64,000 nucleotides of DNA. It comes from CAISKJ01 sp046351555 (GTDB taxonomy: Bacteria; Myxococcota_A; Polyangia; Polyangiales; Ga0077539). Under the pieces are notes generated by a model, which was not told where the DNA came from, ran no database searches, and worked only from the letters and a program-made list of their open reading frames with translations. Position 1 is the first letter of the stretch. The number at the start of each line of letters is the position of its first letter. Made by a program: the position numbers and the translations under genes. The stretch lies in NCBI GenBank assembly GCA_046351555.1, contig JAXLYI010000019.1:62001-126000 (forward strand), read 5' to 3'. Shown here piece by piece: positions 15,299 to 22,514 of the stretch.

Positions 15299-17857
15299 TC
15301 AGGGGCGGGTGTAGAGCAGGGAGTAGGAGCCCGACACCGCGTCGGTCCCGTTGTTGTAGCCGTCGATCATCAGCACGTGGGCGCCGGAGCCCGCGGGGAT
15401 GGTGGTGACGACGCTCGACTGGATCCCGCACGAGTCGTTGACGCAGACGTTGCCCGTGCCGCTGCCGTTGACCACGCTGAGGAGCGTGTTCCAGGTGGCG
15501 CGGGCGCAGGTGGAGGCGGAGAAGGTGCCGGCGGCCTGCTCCGGGCAGGTGACCCACCAGTACGTGAGCTCGGGGCCGGCGCCGCCGCACGACTGCGAGA
15601 TGCTGCCGGTCGTGCCCGAGGTGGCCCCCGCGCGCGTGAGGGCCGCGCCGCGGGGGAGCGAGATGGTCGCCCCCGTGCCCACCGGGATGTGCTCGAAGCG
15701 GATGGCGGTCGCCCCCGACGACGCCCCCGACGAGAGCACCAGGAAGTACGTCCCCGGCGCGAGGATCGTGTAGACCTGCGAGGCCGTCCCGCCCGTCGTG
15801 CACGCGGCGCCGAGGTTGTCGTCGCACACGAGGTCGCCCGTCACCTGCGTCGTCAGCGGCGTCGTGCACGTCGAGTTGGTGAAGAAGAGCTTGGTGTCCC
15901 ACGTCGCCCCGAAGGTGTCGGCGTACACCAGCTCGCGCCGCGTCAGCACGAAGCGGAAGAACACGTCGCCCCCGCCCACCGCGTCGCAGGGCGAGTTGAC
16001 GTTGTGCGTCGCGCCGAGCGTGGTGGCCGAGAGCGTGACGCGCGGGCCCGCCGCGAGGTTGATGTCCGTCGCGCCCGCGCAGAGGTCGTTGGCCGGCGCC
16101 GGGTAGAAGCACCGCCCCGCCGCGCACTGCTGGCCCGCGCCGCACGCGCGCCCGCAGGCGCCGCAGTTGGCCGTGTCGGTCTGCGTGTCGACGCAGCGCA
16201 GGGAGCACATCACCCGCGGCGGCGCGCAGGGGGTGCAGGCGCCGTTCACGCAGAAGTTCCCGCGCAGGCACGCCGACCCGCAGGCGCCGCAGTTGGACTC
16301 GTCGTCGAGGAGCGAGACCTCGCAGCCGGTGGCCGCGTTCATGTCGCAGTTGGCGTAGCCGCGGGTGCAGGTGCCGACCGCGCAGTTGCCCGCCGCGCAG
16401 GTGGCCGAGGCGTTGGGGAGGCTGCACGTCCGGCCGCACGTCCCGCAGTTGCGCACGTCGGTGCCCGTGGCGGTCTCGCAGCCGTCGGTGGGGTCGCCGT
16501 CGCAGTTGGAGAAGCCCGGGTTGCAGGTGACGCCGCAGACGCCGGCCGCGCAGGTGGGCGTCCCGTTGGTGCGGCCGCAGGCGACGCCGCAGCCGCCGCA
16601 GTTGTTCACGTCGGTGTTGAGGTTGGTCTCGCAGCCCGCGGAGGCGTTGCAGTCGCCGAAGCCCGGCGTGCACGCGGCGAGCGCGCAGGTGCCCGTGCGG
16701 CACTCCGCCGTCGCGTTGGGGAAGGAGCACACGCGGCCGCAGCTCCCGCAGTTGGCGACGCTGGCGCTGGTGTCGACGCACGCGGCCCCGCACTGCATGA
16801 GCGGCGCCGGGGTGCAGGTGGACAGGCAGGCCCCCGCGCGGCAGGCCTGGCCGGCGGGGCACGCGCGGCCGCAGCTCCCGCAGTTGGCGGTGGAGCTGGC
16901 CACGTCGGACTCGCAGCCGTTGGCCGCGTTGCCGTCGCAGTCGCCGAAGCCCGCGTTGCACGCCGCGCGGGTGCACACGCCCGACGCGCAGGTGGCGCCC
17001 GCGTTGGGGAAGCTGCACGCGAGGCCGCAGCCGCCGCAGTTGGCGAGGCTGGTGCGGGTGTTCACCTCGCAGCCGTTCGACGGGTCCATGTCGCAGTCGG
17101 CGGAGCCCGCCGTGCACTGGCTCTCGCAGGAGCCCATCACGCACGTCGAGGTGGTGCCCGCGCCGCCGGTGCACGCGCTGCCGCAGGCGCCGCAGGCGCG
17201 GGGCGAGGTGCGGAGGTCCTCCTCGCAGCCGTCGGCGGGGTTGAGGTTGCAGTCGGCGAAGCCGGGGTTGCAGGCGAAGGCGCAGCGCCCGCCGGCGCAC
17301 GAGGCCGCGGCGTTGGGGGGCGCGTTGCAGCGCGTGCCGCAGCCGCCGCAGTTCATCGGGTCGGTGGCGAGGGTCGACTCGCAGCCGTTGGCGGCGTTCG
17401 TGTCGCAGTTGCCGAAGCCCATGTCGCAGCGGGCCACGCCGCACGCGCCGGCCGCGCACGCCGGGTCGCCGTTGGGCGGGTCGCACACGGCGCCGCAGCG
17501 ACCGCAGTGGGCCGTCGAGGTCGCCGTGTCGACGCACGCGCCCTGACAGCACTGGCGCGCGCCCGAGCACTCCGTGGCGCTGTTGCAGCCGCCCCCGTCG
17601 GTCGGCGGCGGGGCGTCGGGCGCGACGTCGGGCGGCGGCGCGTCGGGCGCAGCGTCAGGCGGCGGTGGGGCGTCGGGGGCCGCGTCGGGCGTCGCGTCGG
17701 GCGTCGCGTCGGGCGGGGCCGTCGTGTCGGGCGCCGCGTCGCGCCGGACGTCGGCCGCGGCGTCCCCGCCCAGGCGGAAGTCGTCGGTGGGGAAGGAACA
17801 CCCGGCGCCCGTGAAGGCGGCGAGGAGCGAAAGAAGCAGCAGGGGTCGAAGGCGCAT
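15299..17857 (-). CDS. Large Cys-rich repeat lipoprotein
   Basis: 852 aa. Signal peptide with lipobox TGAGC, then an Asp/Ala/Pro linker of about 65 residues built from DATPDA-like units. From about residue 90 to 570 there are more than ten Cys-rich repeats with the pattern NCGGCGxxC ... C.xGxC ... GFxDC(D/N)xxxxxGCE, typical of Myxococcota surface proteins. The last 230 residues (from PANDLCAGATDINL) form beta-sandwich-like domains related by eye to secreted C-terminal PPC-type domains. Likely an exported, disulfide-stabilised envelope protein of unknown ligand. The ATG at 17857 is chosen because the signal peptide begins there; upstream frame is antisense to argB. Confidence 0.88.
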   Translation of the reverse strand: MRLRPLLLLSLLAAFTGAGCSFPTDDFRLGGDAAADVRRDAAPDTTAPPDATPDATPDAAPDAPPPPDAAPDAPPPDVAPDAPPPTDGGGCNSATECSGARQCCQGACVDTATSTAHCGRCGAVCDPPNGDPACAAGACGVARCDMGFGNCDTNAANGCESTLATDPMNCGGCGTRCNAPPNAAASCAGGRCAFACNPGFADCNLNPADGCEEDLRTSPRACGACGSACTGGAGTTSTCVMGSCESQCTAGSADCDMDPSNGCEVNTRTSLANCGGCGLACSFPNAGATCASGVCTRAACNAGFGDCDGNAANGCESDVASSTANCGSCGRACPAGQACRAGACLSTCTPAPLMQCGAACVDTSASVANCGSCGRVCSFPNATAECRTGTCALAACTPGFGDCNASAGCETNLNTDVNNCGGCGVACGRTNGTPTCAAGVCGVTCNPGFSNCDGDPTDGCETATGTDVRNCGTCGRTCSLPNASATCAAGNCAVGTCTRGYANCDMNAATGCEVSLLDDESNCGACGSACLRGNFCVNGACTPCAPPRVMCSLRCVDTQTDTANCGACGRACGAGQQCAAGRCFYPAPANDLCAGATDINLAAGPRVTLSATTLGATHNVNSPCDAVGGGDVFFRFVLTRRELVYADTFGATWDTKLFFTNSTCTTPLTTQVTGDLVCDDNLGAACTTGGTASQVYTILAPGTYFLVLSSGASSGATAIRFEHIPVGTGATISLPRGAALTRAGATSGTTGSISQSCGGAGPELTYWWVTCPEQAAGTFSASTCARATWNTLLSVVNGSGTGNVCVNDSCGIQSSVVTTIPAGSGAHVLMIDGYNNGTDAVSGSYSLLYTRP
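17560..17780. repeat. GC-rich hexamer/12-mer repeats coding for Asp-Ala-Pro linker
   Basis: Imperfect tandem short repeats (variants of gcgtcgggc and gcgtcgggcgg) within the lipoprotein gene, translating on the minus strand to PDATPDAAPDAPP-type sequence. In-frame length change would alter only linker length. Confidence 0.7.
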
Positions 17858-17865
17858 TGCGCGCG

Positions 17866-17871
17866 AGGATA
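17866..17871 (-). promoter_or_regulatory. Putative -10 hexamer (TATCCT)
   Basis: On the minus strand TATCCT ends 8 nt before the ATG of the Cys-rich lipoprotein gene. The same hexamer at the same distance occurs before the WD40-like gene at 62736. Confidence 0.45.
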
Positions 17872-17967
17872 TCGGCGCCCTGCCCCGCCGCCAACCGTCC
17901 CGTGCGGCGAATCGCCCGCGCGGGGGCCGCCCGCCCTGAACCGTTGCGCAGCGCCCCCGCCATCGCA

Positions 17968-17973
17968 TACAAG
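17968..17973 (+). promoter_or_regulatory. Putative -10 hexamer of argB (TACAAG)
   Basis: TACAAG ends 10 nt before the argB GTG. No Shine-Dalgarno sequence is present between it and the start codon. Confidence 0.4.
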
Positions 17974-17983
17974 CGCCGACGCC

Positions 17984-18859
17984 GTGGAGACCGCGATCGA
18001 AAAAGCCCGCGTCCTGCTCGAGGCCCTGCCGTACATCCGGCGCTTCCAGGGGAGGACGTTCGTCATCAAGTACGGCGGCCACGCGATGGTCGCCCCCGAG
18101 CTCAAGGACAGCTTCGCGCGCGACGTCTGCCTGCTCAAGTACATCGGGGTCAACGTCATCATCGTGCACGGCGGCGGGCCGCAGATCAGCGCCGCGCTCA
18201 AGCGCTCGGGCGTGCAGTCGCGCTTCGTCGACGGGCTCCGCGTCACCGACGACGCCACCATGGAGGTGGTCGAGATGGTGCTCGCCGGGCAGATCAACCA
18301 GGACATCGTCTCGCTCATCTGCCGCCACGGCGGGCGCGCGGTGGGGCTCTCGGGCAAGGACGATGGCTTCATCCTCGCGGAGAAGTCCCCGCCCGTCACC
18401 TCGCGCGACGGCGAGAGCGTCGACATGGGCCGCGTCGGCGAGGTGCGCCACGTCACCCCTGACGTGGTGGTCGAGCTCACCCGCGCGGGCTTCATCCCCG
18501 TCATCGCCCCCATCGGCGTCGACGACCAGGGCGCCTCGCTCAACCTCAACGCCGACACCGCCGCGGGCAAGGTGGCCGAGGCCCTCCGCGCCGAGAAGCT
18601 CATCCTCCTCACCGACGTCGAGGCCGTGCGCGGCGAGGACGGCGCGCACCTCTCGTCGCTCACCGCCAACGTCGCCCGCGACCTCATCGCGAAGCGCGTC
18701 ATCGACGGCGGGATGATCCCCAAGGTCGAGTGCGCCCTCGACGCCATCGACGGCGGCGTGCGCAAGGTCCACATCCTCGACGGCCGCGCGGCCCACGCCG
18801 TGCTCCTCGAGATCTTCACCGACAGCGGCCTCGGCACCGAGATCGTCCGCGCGAAGTAG
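17984..18859 (+). CDS. argB: Acetylglutamate kinase
   Basis: 291 aa, GTG start (no ATG upstream in frame fits). Amino-acid kinase fold: FVIKYGGHAM with the catalytic Lys near residue 29, VNVIIVHGGGPQIS glycine loop, LNADTAAGKVAEAL and the C-terminal Lys in GGMIPKVECAL. The GLRVTDDATMEVVEMVLAGQ segment is diagnostic of ArgB. Phosphorylates N-acetyl-L-glutamate in arginine synthesis (EC 2.7.2.8). The N-terminal helix before the kinase core suggests an arginine-sensitive hexameric form, but this is inference. It stands alone; no other arg genes are adjacent. Confidence 0.97.
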   Translation: METAIEKARVLLEALPYIRRFQGRTFVIKYGGHAMVAPELKDSFARDVCLLKYIGVNVIIVHGGGPQISAALKRSGVQSRFVDGLRVTDDATMEVVEMVLAGQINQDIVSLICRHGGRAVGLSGKDDGFILAEKSPPVTSRDGESVDMGRVGEVRHVTPDVVVELTRAGFIPVIAPIGVDDQGASLNLNADTAAGKVAEALRAEKLILLTDVEAVRGEDGAHLSSLTANVARDLIAKRVIDGGMIPKVECALDAIDGGVRKVHILDGRAAHAVLLEIFTDSGLGTEIVRAK

Positions 18860-18894
18860 CACGACCCCGGTAGCCCCCGCCCACCCCGCGCGCG

Positions 18895-18900
18895 TACCAT
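18895..18900 (+). promoter_or_regulatory. Putative -10 hexamer (TACCAT)
   Basis: TACCAT ends 8 nt before the ATG of the RCC1-like gene, in the 49-bp gap after argB. Confidence 0.4.
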
Positions 18901-18908
18901 GGTCCGCC

Positions 18909-21017
18909 ATGGGCACCCCGCACGACGTCTCCGCCTCCGTCGACCCGTCGCCCTATCGCGCGCCGCGCCTCGCGGCCCCGCCATCGCCGCCGCGCCCGCG
19001 CTGGCCCATCGCCCTCGCGGTCACCGCGCTCGTCGCCGTCGCCGCCTCCGTCGCCGTCGCCCCGCGCCGTCGCGCCCCCCCGCCCCGCCCCGCCGTCCCC
19101 GGCGACAGCGGAACCTTCGACGCCCCCGTCCTCCACGCCAGCCGGCTCGTCGGCGAGACGTTCCCGTGCGCGCTCACCCGCGTGCGCGGCGGGCGCAGCC
19201 AGGTGGTCTGCGGCGCGGCGCGGCTCGTCACCGTGCGCGGCGAGACGCGCGGCGCCCCGCGGGCCTGGTACACCGACCCGCTCACCGCGCTGTTGCCCGC
19301 GTCCGACCACCGCGGCGACGAGCTCGAGTCCTACGACGCGCGGTGGGCGCCGGGCGCCGCCGCCGACGTGATCGCCACCGGCCGCCGCGCCGACGGCACC
19401 TGGGTCTCCTTCCGCAACAACCGCGCGGCGGCGGAGCCCGTCGAGCTCCCCTCCCTCGGCTCGCGCGGCGCGCTCGTCGAGCTCCGCTACGCCGCGGCGA
19501 TCGCGCAGTGGGGCTGGTGCGCCAACGCGCGGGGCCCGGCGGCGGCGTGGGTCGGGCGCGCCGCCGACGGCTCGCTCGTCGCGCTCCCCATCGAGGGCGA
19601 CGGGGCGCAGCTCGTGTGGCGCTCGGTGCTCGGCCGCGAGGCCGACGTCCGCGCGGTCGCGCTCGAGGGGCTCACCTACTGCGCGGTCTCGGGCGGGCGC
19701 GAGGTGCTCTGCGGGTGGATCCCGAAGTCGGCCGGCGAGGAGCCCCGGGCCCCGTGGCGCGCGACGCTCCTCGCGCAGCTCCGCGTCGACGAGATCGCGC
19801 TCCGCGGCAGGGTCGCCTGCGCCCGCGGCGCCGCCGGCGTCCGGTGCGAGCGGTGGGGGTCCGAGCAGCCGCGCGCCATCGAGGTGCGCGCGCCGGGCTT
19901 GGGGGGCGAGGTCGCGGCGATGGCCCTCGGCGAACGCGACCTGTGCCTCGCCGACGCGAAGCACCGCTGGTGGTGCGAGGGGGGCCTGGACCGGGACGAC
20001 CCGCCGCCCGTGCGCGCCCTGTACGATGCCACGGAGGTGCGCCCCTTCGTGCTGGCCCACGCGTCCACGCTCGACGGCGCGGTCGAGGTGGCGCACGTCG
20101 GCGACGGGGGCTGCGCGCGCTGGCCCTCGGGCGGCGTCCGCTGCTGGGGGCGGGTGGCGCGCGGGCGCCACGTGTGGGCGCGCGAGGGGGCCTCCGAGGT
20201 CGCGAGCCTCCGCGGCGCGACCGCGATCGACGTCGGCGACGAGTCCGTCTGCGCGCTGGTCGACGCCCGCCTGCGCTGCGCGGGTCGCACGCGTGCCTCG
20301 CTGCGCGGCGAGCGTTCGGGCGCGGTCCCCTTCGACATCCGGCTGCCCGGGCCGGCGCGCGTGTTCGGCTTCGGCGGATCGCTCGTCTGCGCGGGGGGAG
20401 ACGGGCTGTGGTGCGGCTGGGCCGTCCCCCCCGAGGGCCCGACGCCGGCCTCCCTGCTCCCGCTCCCCAGCGGCAGTGCGATCCGCTCGGTCCGCGTGAC
20501 CGGGCTCGCCGCCTGCGTCGCGACGGCGGCGGGGGAGGCGTGGTGCGCCTCGCTCGGGTACGACGCGAGGGGCTTCCACCGCGTCCCCGCGCTCGACGGG
20601 GCGGAGGACTTCGTCTCGCGCGAGAGCGTCCTTTGGGGGATGCGCGCGGGCCACGTCCTCGGTCACTTCCCCAGCGACTCGTGGCGAGGACTCCCGCCCG
20701 GCTCCCCGTACGAACCGGTGGGGCGCGACGGTGTCCCGCCGGAGCTCGGCGCGATCACCGAGGGCGACGACGAGTCCGCGTGCGTCCTCGGCGCGACGGG
20801 ACGCGTCGCGTGCCCGGTGCCCGACGACGCGCACAGCCGGACCTCCCTCGTGCTCGTCCCCGGCGTTGAGCGGGCCCGCCTCGTCCGCGGCACGGAGCAC
20901 TTCGGGTGCGCGCTCACGCAGGACGGCGCCGTGCTCTGCTGGGGCTCCAACGCGACCGGGCTGCTCACCGCCGCGGAGGTCGCCCGCACGCCCCCGCTCG
21001 TCCCCCTCGCGCGCTGA
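18909..21017 (+). CDS. Membrane-anchored RCC1-like repeat protein
   Basis: 702 aa. Short Pro-rich cytosolic N-terminus, one membrane segment at about residues 33-50, then a long extracytoplasmic region. Motifs such as GCARWPSGGVRCWGRV, VCALVDARLRCAG, CVLGATGRVACP and FGCALTQDGAVLCWGSN recur with the spacing of RCC1 blades, in which paired Cys residues flank each strand. Secreted RCC1-like proteins with CxWG repeats are abundant in Myxococcota; function is unknown. ATG start preceded by an AT-containing hexamer. Confidence 0.83.
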   Translation: MGTPHDVSASVDPSPYRAPRLAAPPSPPRPRWPIALAVTALVAVAASVAVAPRRRAPPPRPAVPGDSGTFDAPVLHASRLVGETFPCALTRVRGGRSQVVCGAARLVTVRGETRGAPRAWYTDPLTALLPASDHRGDELESYDARWAPGAAADVIATGRRADGTWVSFRNNRAAAEPVELPSLGSRGALVELRYAAAIAQWGWCANARGPAAAWVGRAADGSLVALPIEGDGAQLVWRSVLGREADVRAVALEGLTYCAVSGGREVLCGWIPKSAGEEPRAPWRATLLAQLRVDEIALRGRVACARGAAGVRCERWGSEQPRAIEVRAPGLGGEVAAMALGERDLCLADAKHRWWCEGGLDRDDPPPVRALYDATEVRPFVLAHASTLDGAVEVAHVGDGGCARWPSGGVRCWGRVARGRHVWAREGASEVASLRGATAIDVGDESVCALVDARLRCAGRTRASLRGERSGAVPFDIRLPGPARVFGFGGSLVCAGGDGLWCGWAVPPEGPTPASLLPLPSGSAIRSVRVTGLAACVATAAGEAWCASLGYDARGFHRVPALDGAEDFVSRESVLWGMRAGHVLGHFPSDSWRGLPPGSPYEPVGRDGVPPELGAITEGDDESACVLGATGRVACPVPDDAHSRTSLVLVPGVERARLVRGTEHFGCALTQDGAVLCWGSNATGLLTAAEVARTPPLVPLAR

Positions 21018-21235
21018 CGAACGCGCCGCCACCGCCCCCGGTGCGGGCGCCGCCGCGCGCGGAGGTGCTCGCGCCGGCGTCCCGGGCGTGTGCTTCCGCG
21101 GGCACCACGCGTCGCGCGGCGGGCCCGGGCGCGTCTTTCTGCGCGGGGCGGAGGGCGTCCGCCGGCCCGACGCGTCGTCCGACGCGTGCGTCGATGTGTG
21201 GGGGGGGCCTCGAATGCGGCGCCTTCGGGGGTAGC

Positions 21236-21560
21236 CGCGGGGCCTCCATCCCAGCTCGCCGGGTTCGCGGCCTCCATCCCCCGCTCGCCGAGCCTCGCGC
21301 GTTGACCCCTTCCCCGGCGCAAAGCCGCCCGGGGAAGGGGCGCTGCTTTCAACAGGACACACCGACGCCAGGACGCGCTCACGCCACGCCACGAGCACCA
21401 GACGCCGAGACACCTCGAGCACCAGACGCCGGCGCGTCCCGGTTGCGACAGCGCCCCTTCCCCTGGCGGCTTTGCGCCGGGGGAAGGGGTCAACGCGCGA
21501 GGCTCGGCGAGCGGGGGATGGAGGCCGCGAGCCCGGCGAGCGGGGGATGGAGGCCGCGAG
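21236..21560. repeat. Inverted repeat, about 110-bp arms, BIME-like
   Basis: Left arm about 21236-21345 and right arm about 21449-21560 are near-identical in inverse orientation with only a handful of differences; the spacer is about 103 bp. Each arm holds its own hairpin: 21306-21340 and 21454-21489, with stem CCCCTTCCCC(T)GGCG pairing to CGCC(G)GGGGAAGGGG around a CAAAGC/GCTTTG loop. Next to the hairpin is a conserved tail including TCAACGCGCGAGGCTCGG and GCGGGGGATGGAGGCCGCGA. Two hairpins in opposite orientation with conserved tails is the layout of a bacterial interspersed mosaic element. Confidence 0.85.
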
Positions 21561-21638
21561 TCGCGCCGCGCATCCCCGCTCACGTCCGCGCCTTGCCACG
21601 CCGTTACCCCTCTCGCGCCGGCGCCGCCGCCCGGCCCA

Positions 21639-21644
21639 GGAGGA
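21639..21644 (+). promoter_or_regulatory. Strong Shine-Dalgarno AGGAGG
   Basis: Perfect AGGAGG 9 nt before the ATG at 21654. It is one of very few good ribosome sites in this window and fixes the start of the gene. Confidence 0.8.
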
Positions 21645-21653
21645 ACCCCCGCG

Positions 21654-22364
21654 ATGCAGCTCCCGAAGGACCAGAGCCAGTACACCGTCCGCACGCGCTT
21701 CGGCCGCTACGCCGCGCGCCGGCTGAAGTGCGCCCGCTTCGACGACCTCGCCGACGAGTGCTCGCTCGCGTCGCGCTCGCTGCGCGAGGCCGGGCGCGCC
21801 GAGGAGGACACCGAGGACGCCGTGCAGGACGCGATGGCCTCCCGCGACGCCGCCGCCGACGACCTCGCCTCACAGGTGAAGGACCTCCGCCACGCCCTCG
21901 CCGGCCGCAGCCTCAACGCGGCGAAGGAGGCGCCCTACACCCGCATCTTCCCCGAGGGCGTCGAGCACTACACCGCCGCGCCGCAGGCCGACGTCGCCGC
22001 CCGCCACCGCCAGCTCGTCCTCCGCATCGAGCAGCACCTGCCCGAAGGCGACGAGCTCCGCGCGCGCTACGCCGAGGGCATCGCCGTCGCCGCGAAGGAC
22101 TACGCCGACGCCGTCGCCGCGCTCGAGGTCGCCCGCCACGCGCAGCGCGAAGCCGGCCACCGCCTCGACGAGGCCGCCACCGCCTGGAACCAGACCCTCG
22201 TCCGCACCTACGGCACCGTCATCGCCCGCCTCGGCAAGGCGGAGGCGGAGCGCTTCTTCCCGCGCGTTCATCCGTCGCGGCCGCGCAAGAAGGCCGACGG
22301 CGACCAGAAGCCGGCCGACCCCGCGACCCCCGAGGCGAAGAAGCCCCTCCGCTCCGTGGCCTGA
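21654..22364 (+). CDS. Unknown helical coiled-coil protein
   Basis: 236 aa, ATG with an AGGAGG ribosome site. Predicted almost entirely helical: charged heptad-like stretches (LRHALAGRSLNAAKEA; EVARHAQREAGHRLDEAATA) and a Lys/Pro/Ala-rich tail. No signal peptide, no membrane segment and no recognisable domain. It looks like a cytosolic structural or phage-tail-like helical protein, but I cannot name it. It follows the BIME-like repeat directly. Confidence 0.75.
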   Translation: MQLPKDQSQYTVRTRFGRYAARRLKCARFDDLADECSLASRSLREAGRAEEDTEDAVQDAMASRDAAADDLASQVKDLRHALAGRSLNAAKEAPYTRIFPEGVEHYTAAPQADVAARHRQLVLRIEQHLPEGDELRARYAEGIAVAAKDYADAVAALEVARHAQREAGHRLDEAATAWNQTLVRTYGTVIARLGKAEAERFFPRVHPSRPRKKADGDQKPADPATPEAKKPLRSVA

Positions 22365-22429
22365 AGGCCCTCCCTTCCGCGCATTCCTTGCGCATTCCGC
22401 TCCCCTCCATCGTTCACTTCGGGGTAGGG

Positions 22430-22446
22430 TGCGTCAATCTGACGCA
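22430..22446. promoter_or_regulatory. Perfect inverted repeat TGCGTCA-ATC-TGACGCA
   Basis: A 7-bp perfect dyad with a 3-bp spacer, 68 bp before the CHRD gene start, in the 150-bp gap after the coiled-coil gene. Size and symmetry suit a dimeric regulator site. A direct repeat GCATTCC lies just upstream at 22381 and 22392. Confidence 0.45.
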
Positions 22447-22514
22447 GAGGGCTCGCGCGTACTGGACAGCGCGGCGACGCCCCTCCGCCGCCCTTCGACC
22501 GGAGTGACTTCCCC

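Larger units (their letters stand above)
21018..21653. other. 636-bp intergenic region with REP/BIME-like repeat
   Basis: No convincing gene. Open frames here are low-complexity and change with each repeat. The main content is an inverted repeat (see separate entries) and a short direct repeat: CGAGCACCAGACGCCG occurs twice, near 21392 and 21416. Confidence 0.75.

Noticed and set aside
21090..21560. Small genes in the intergenic repeat
   Set aside because: Open frames follow the repeat in several frames, are low-complexity, and lack a ribosome site.
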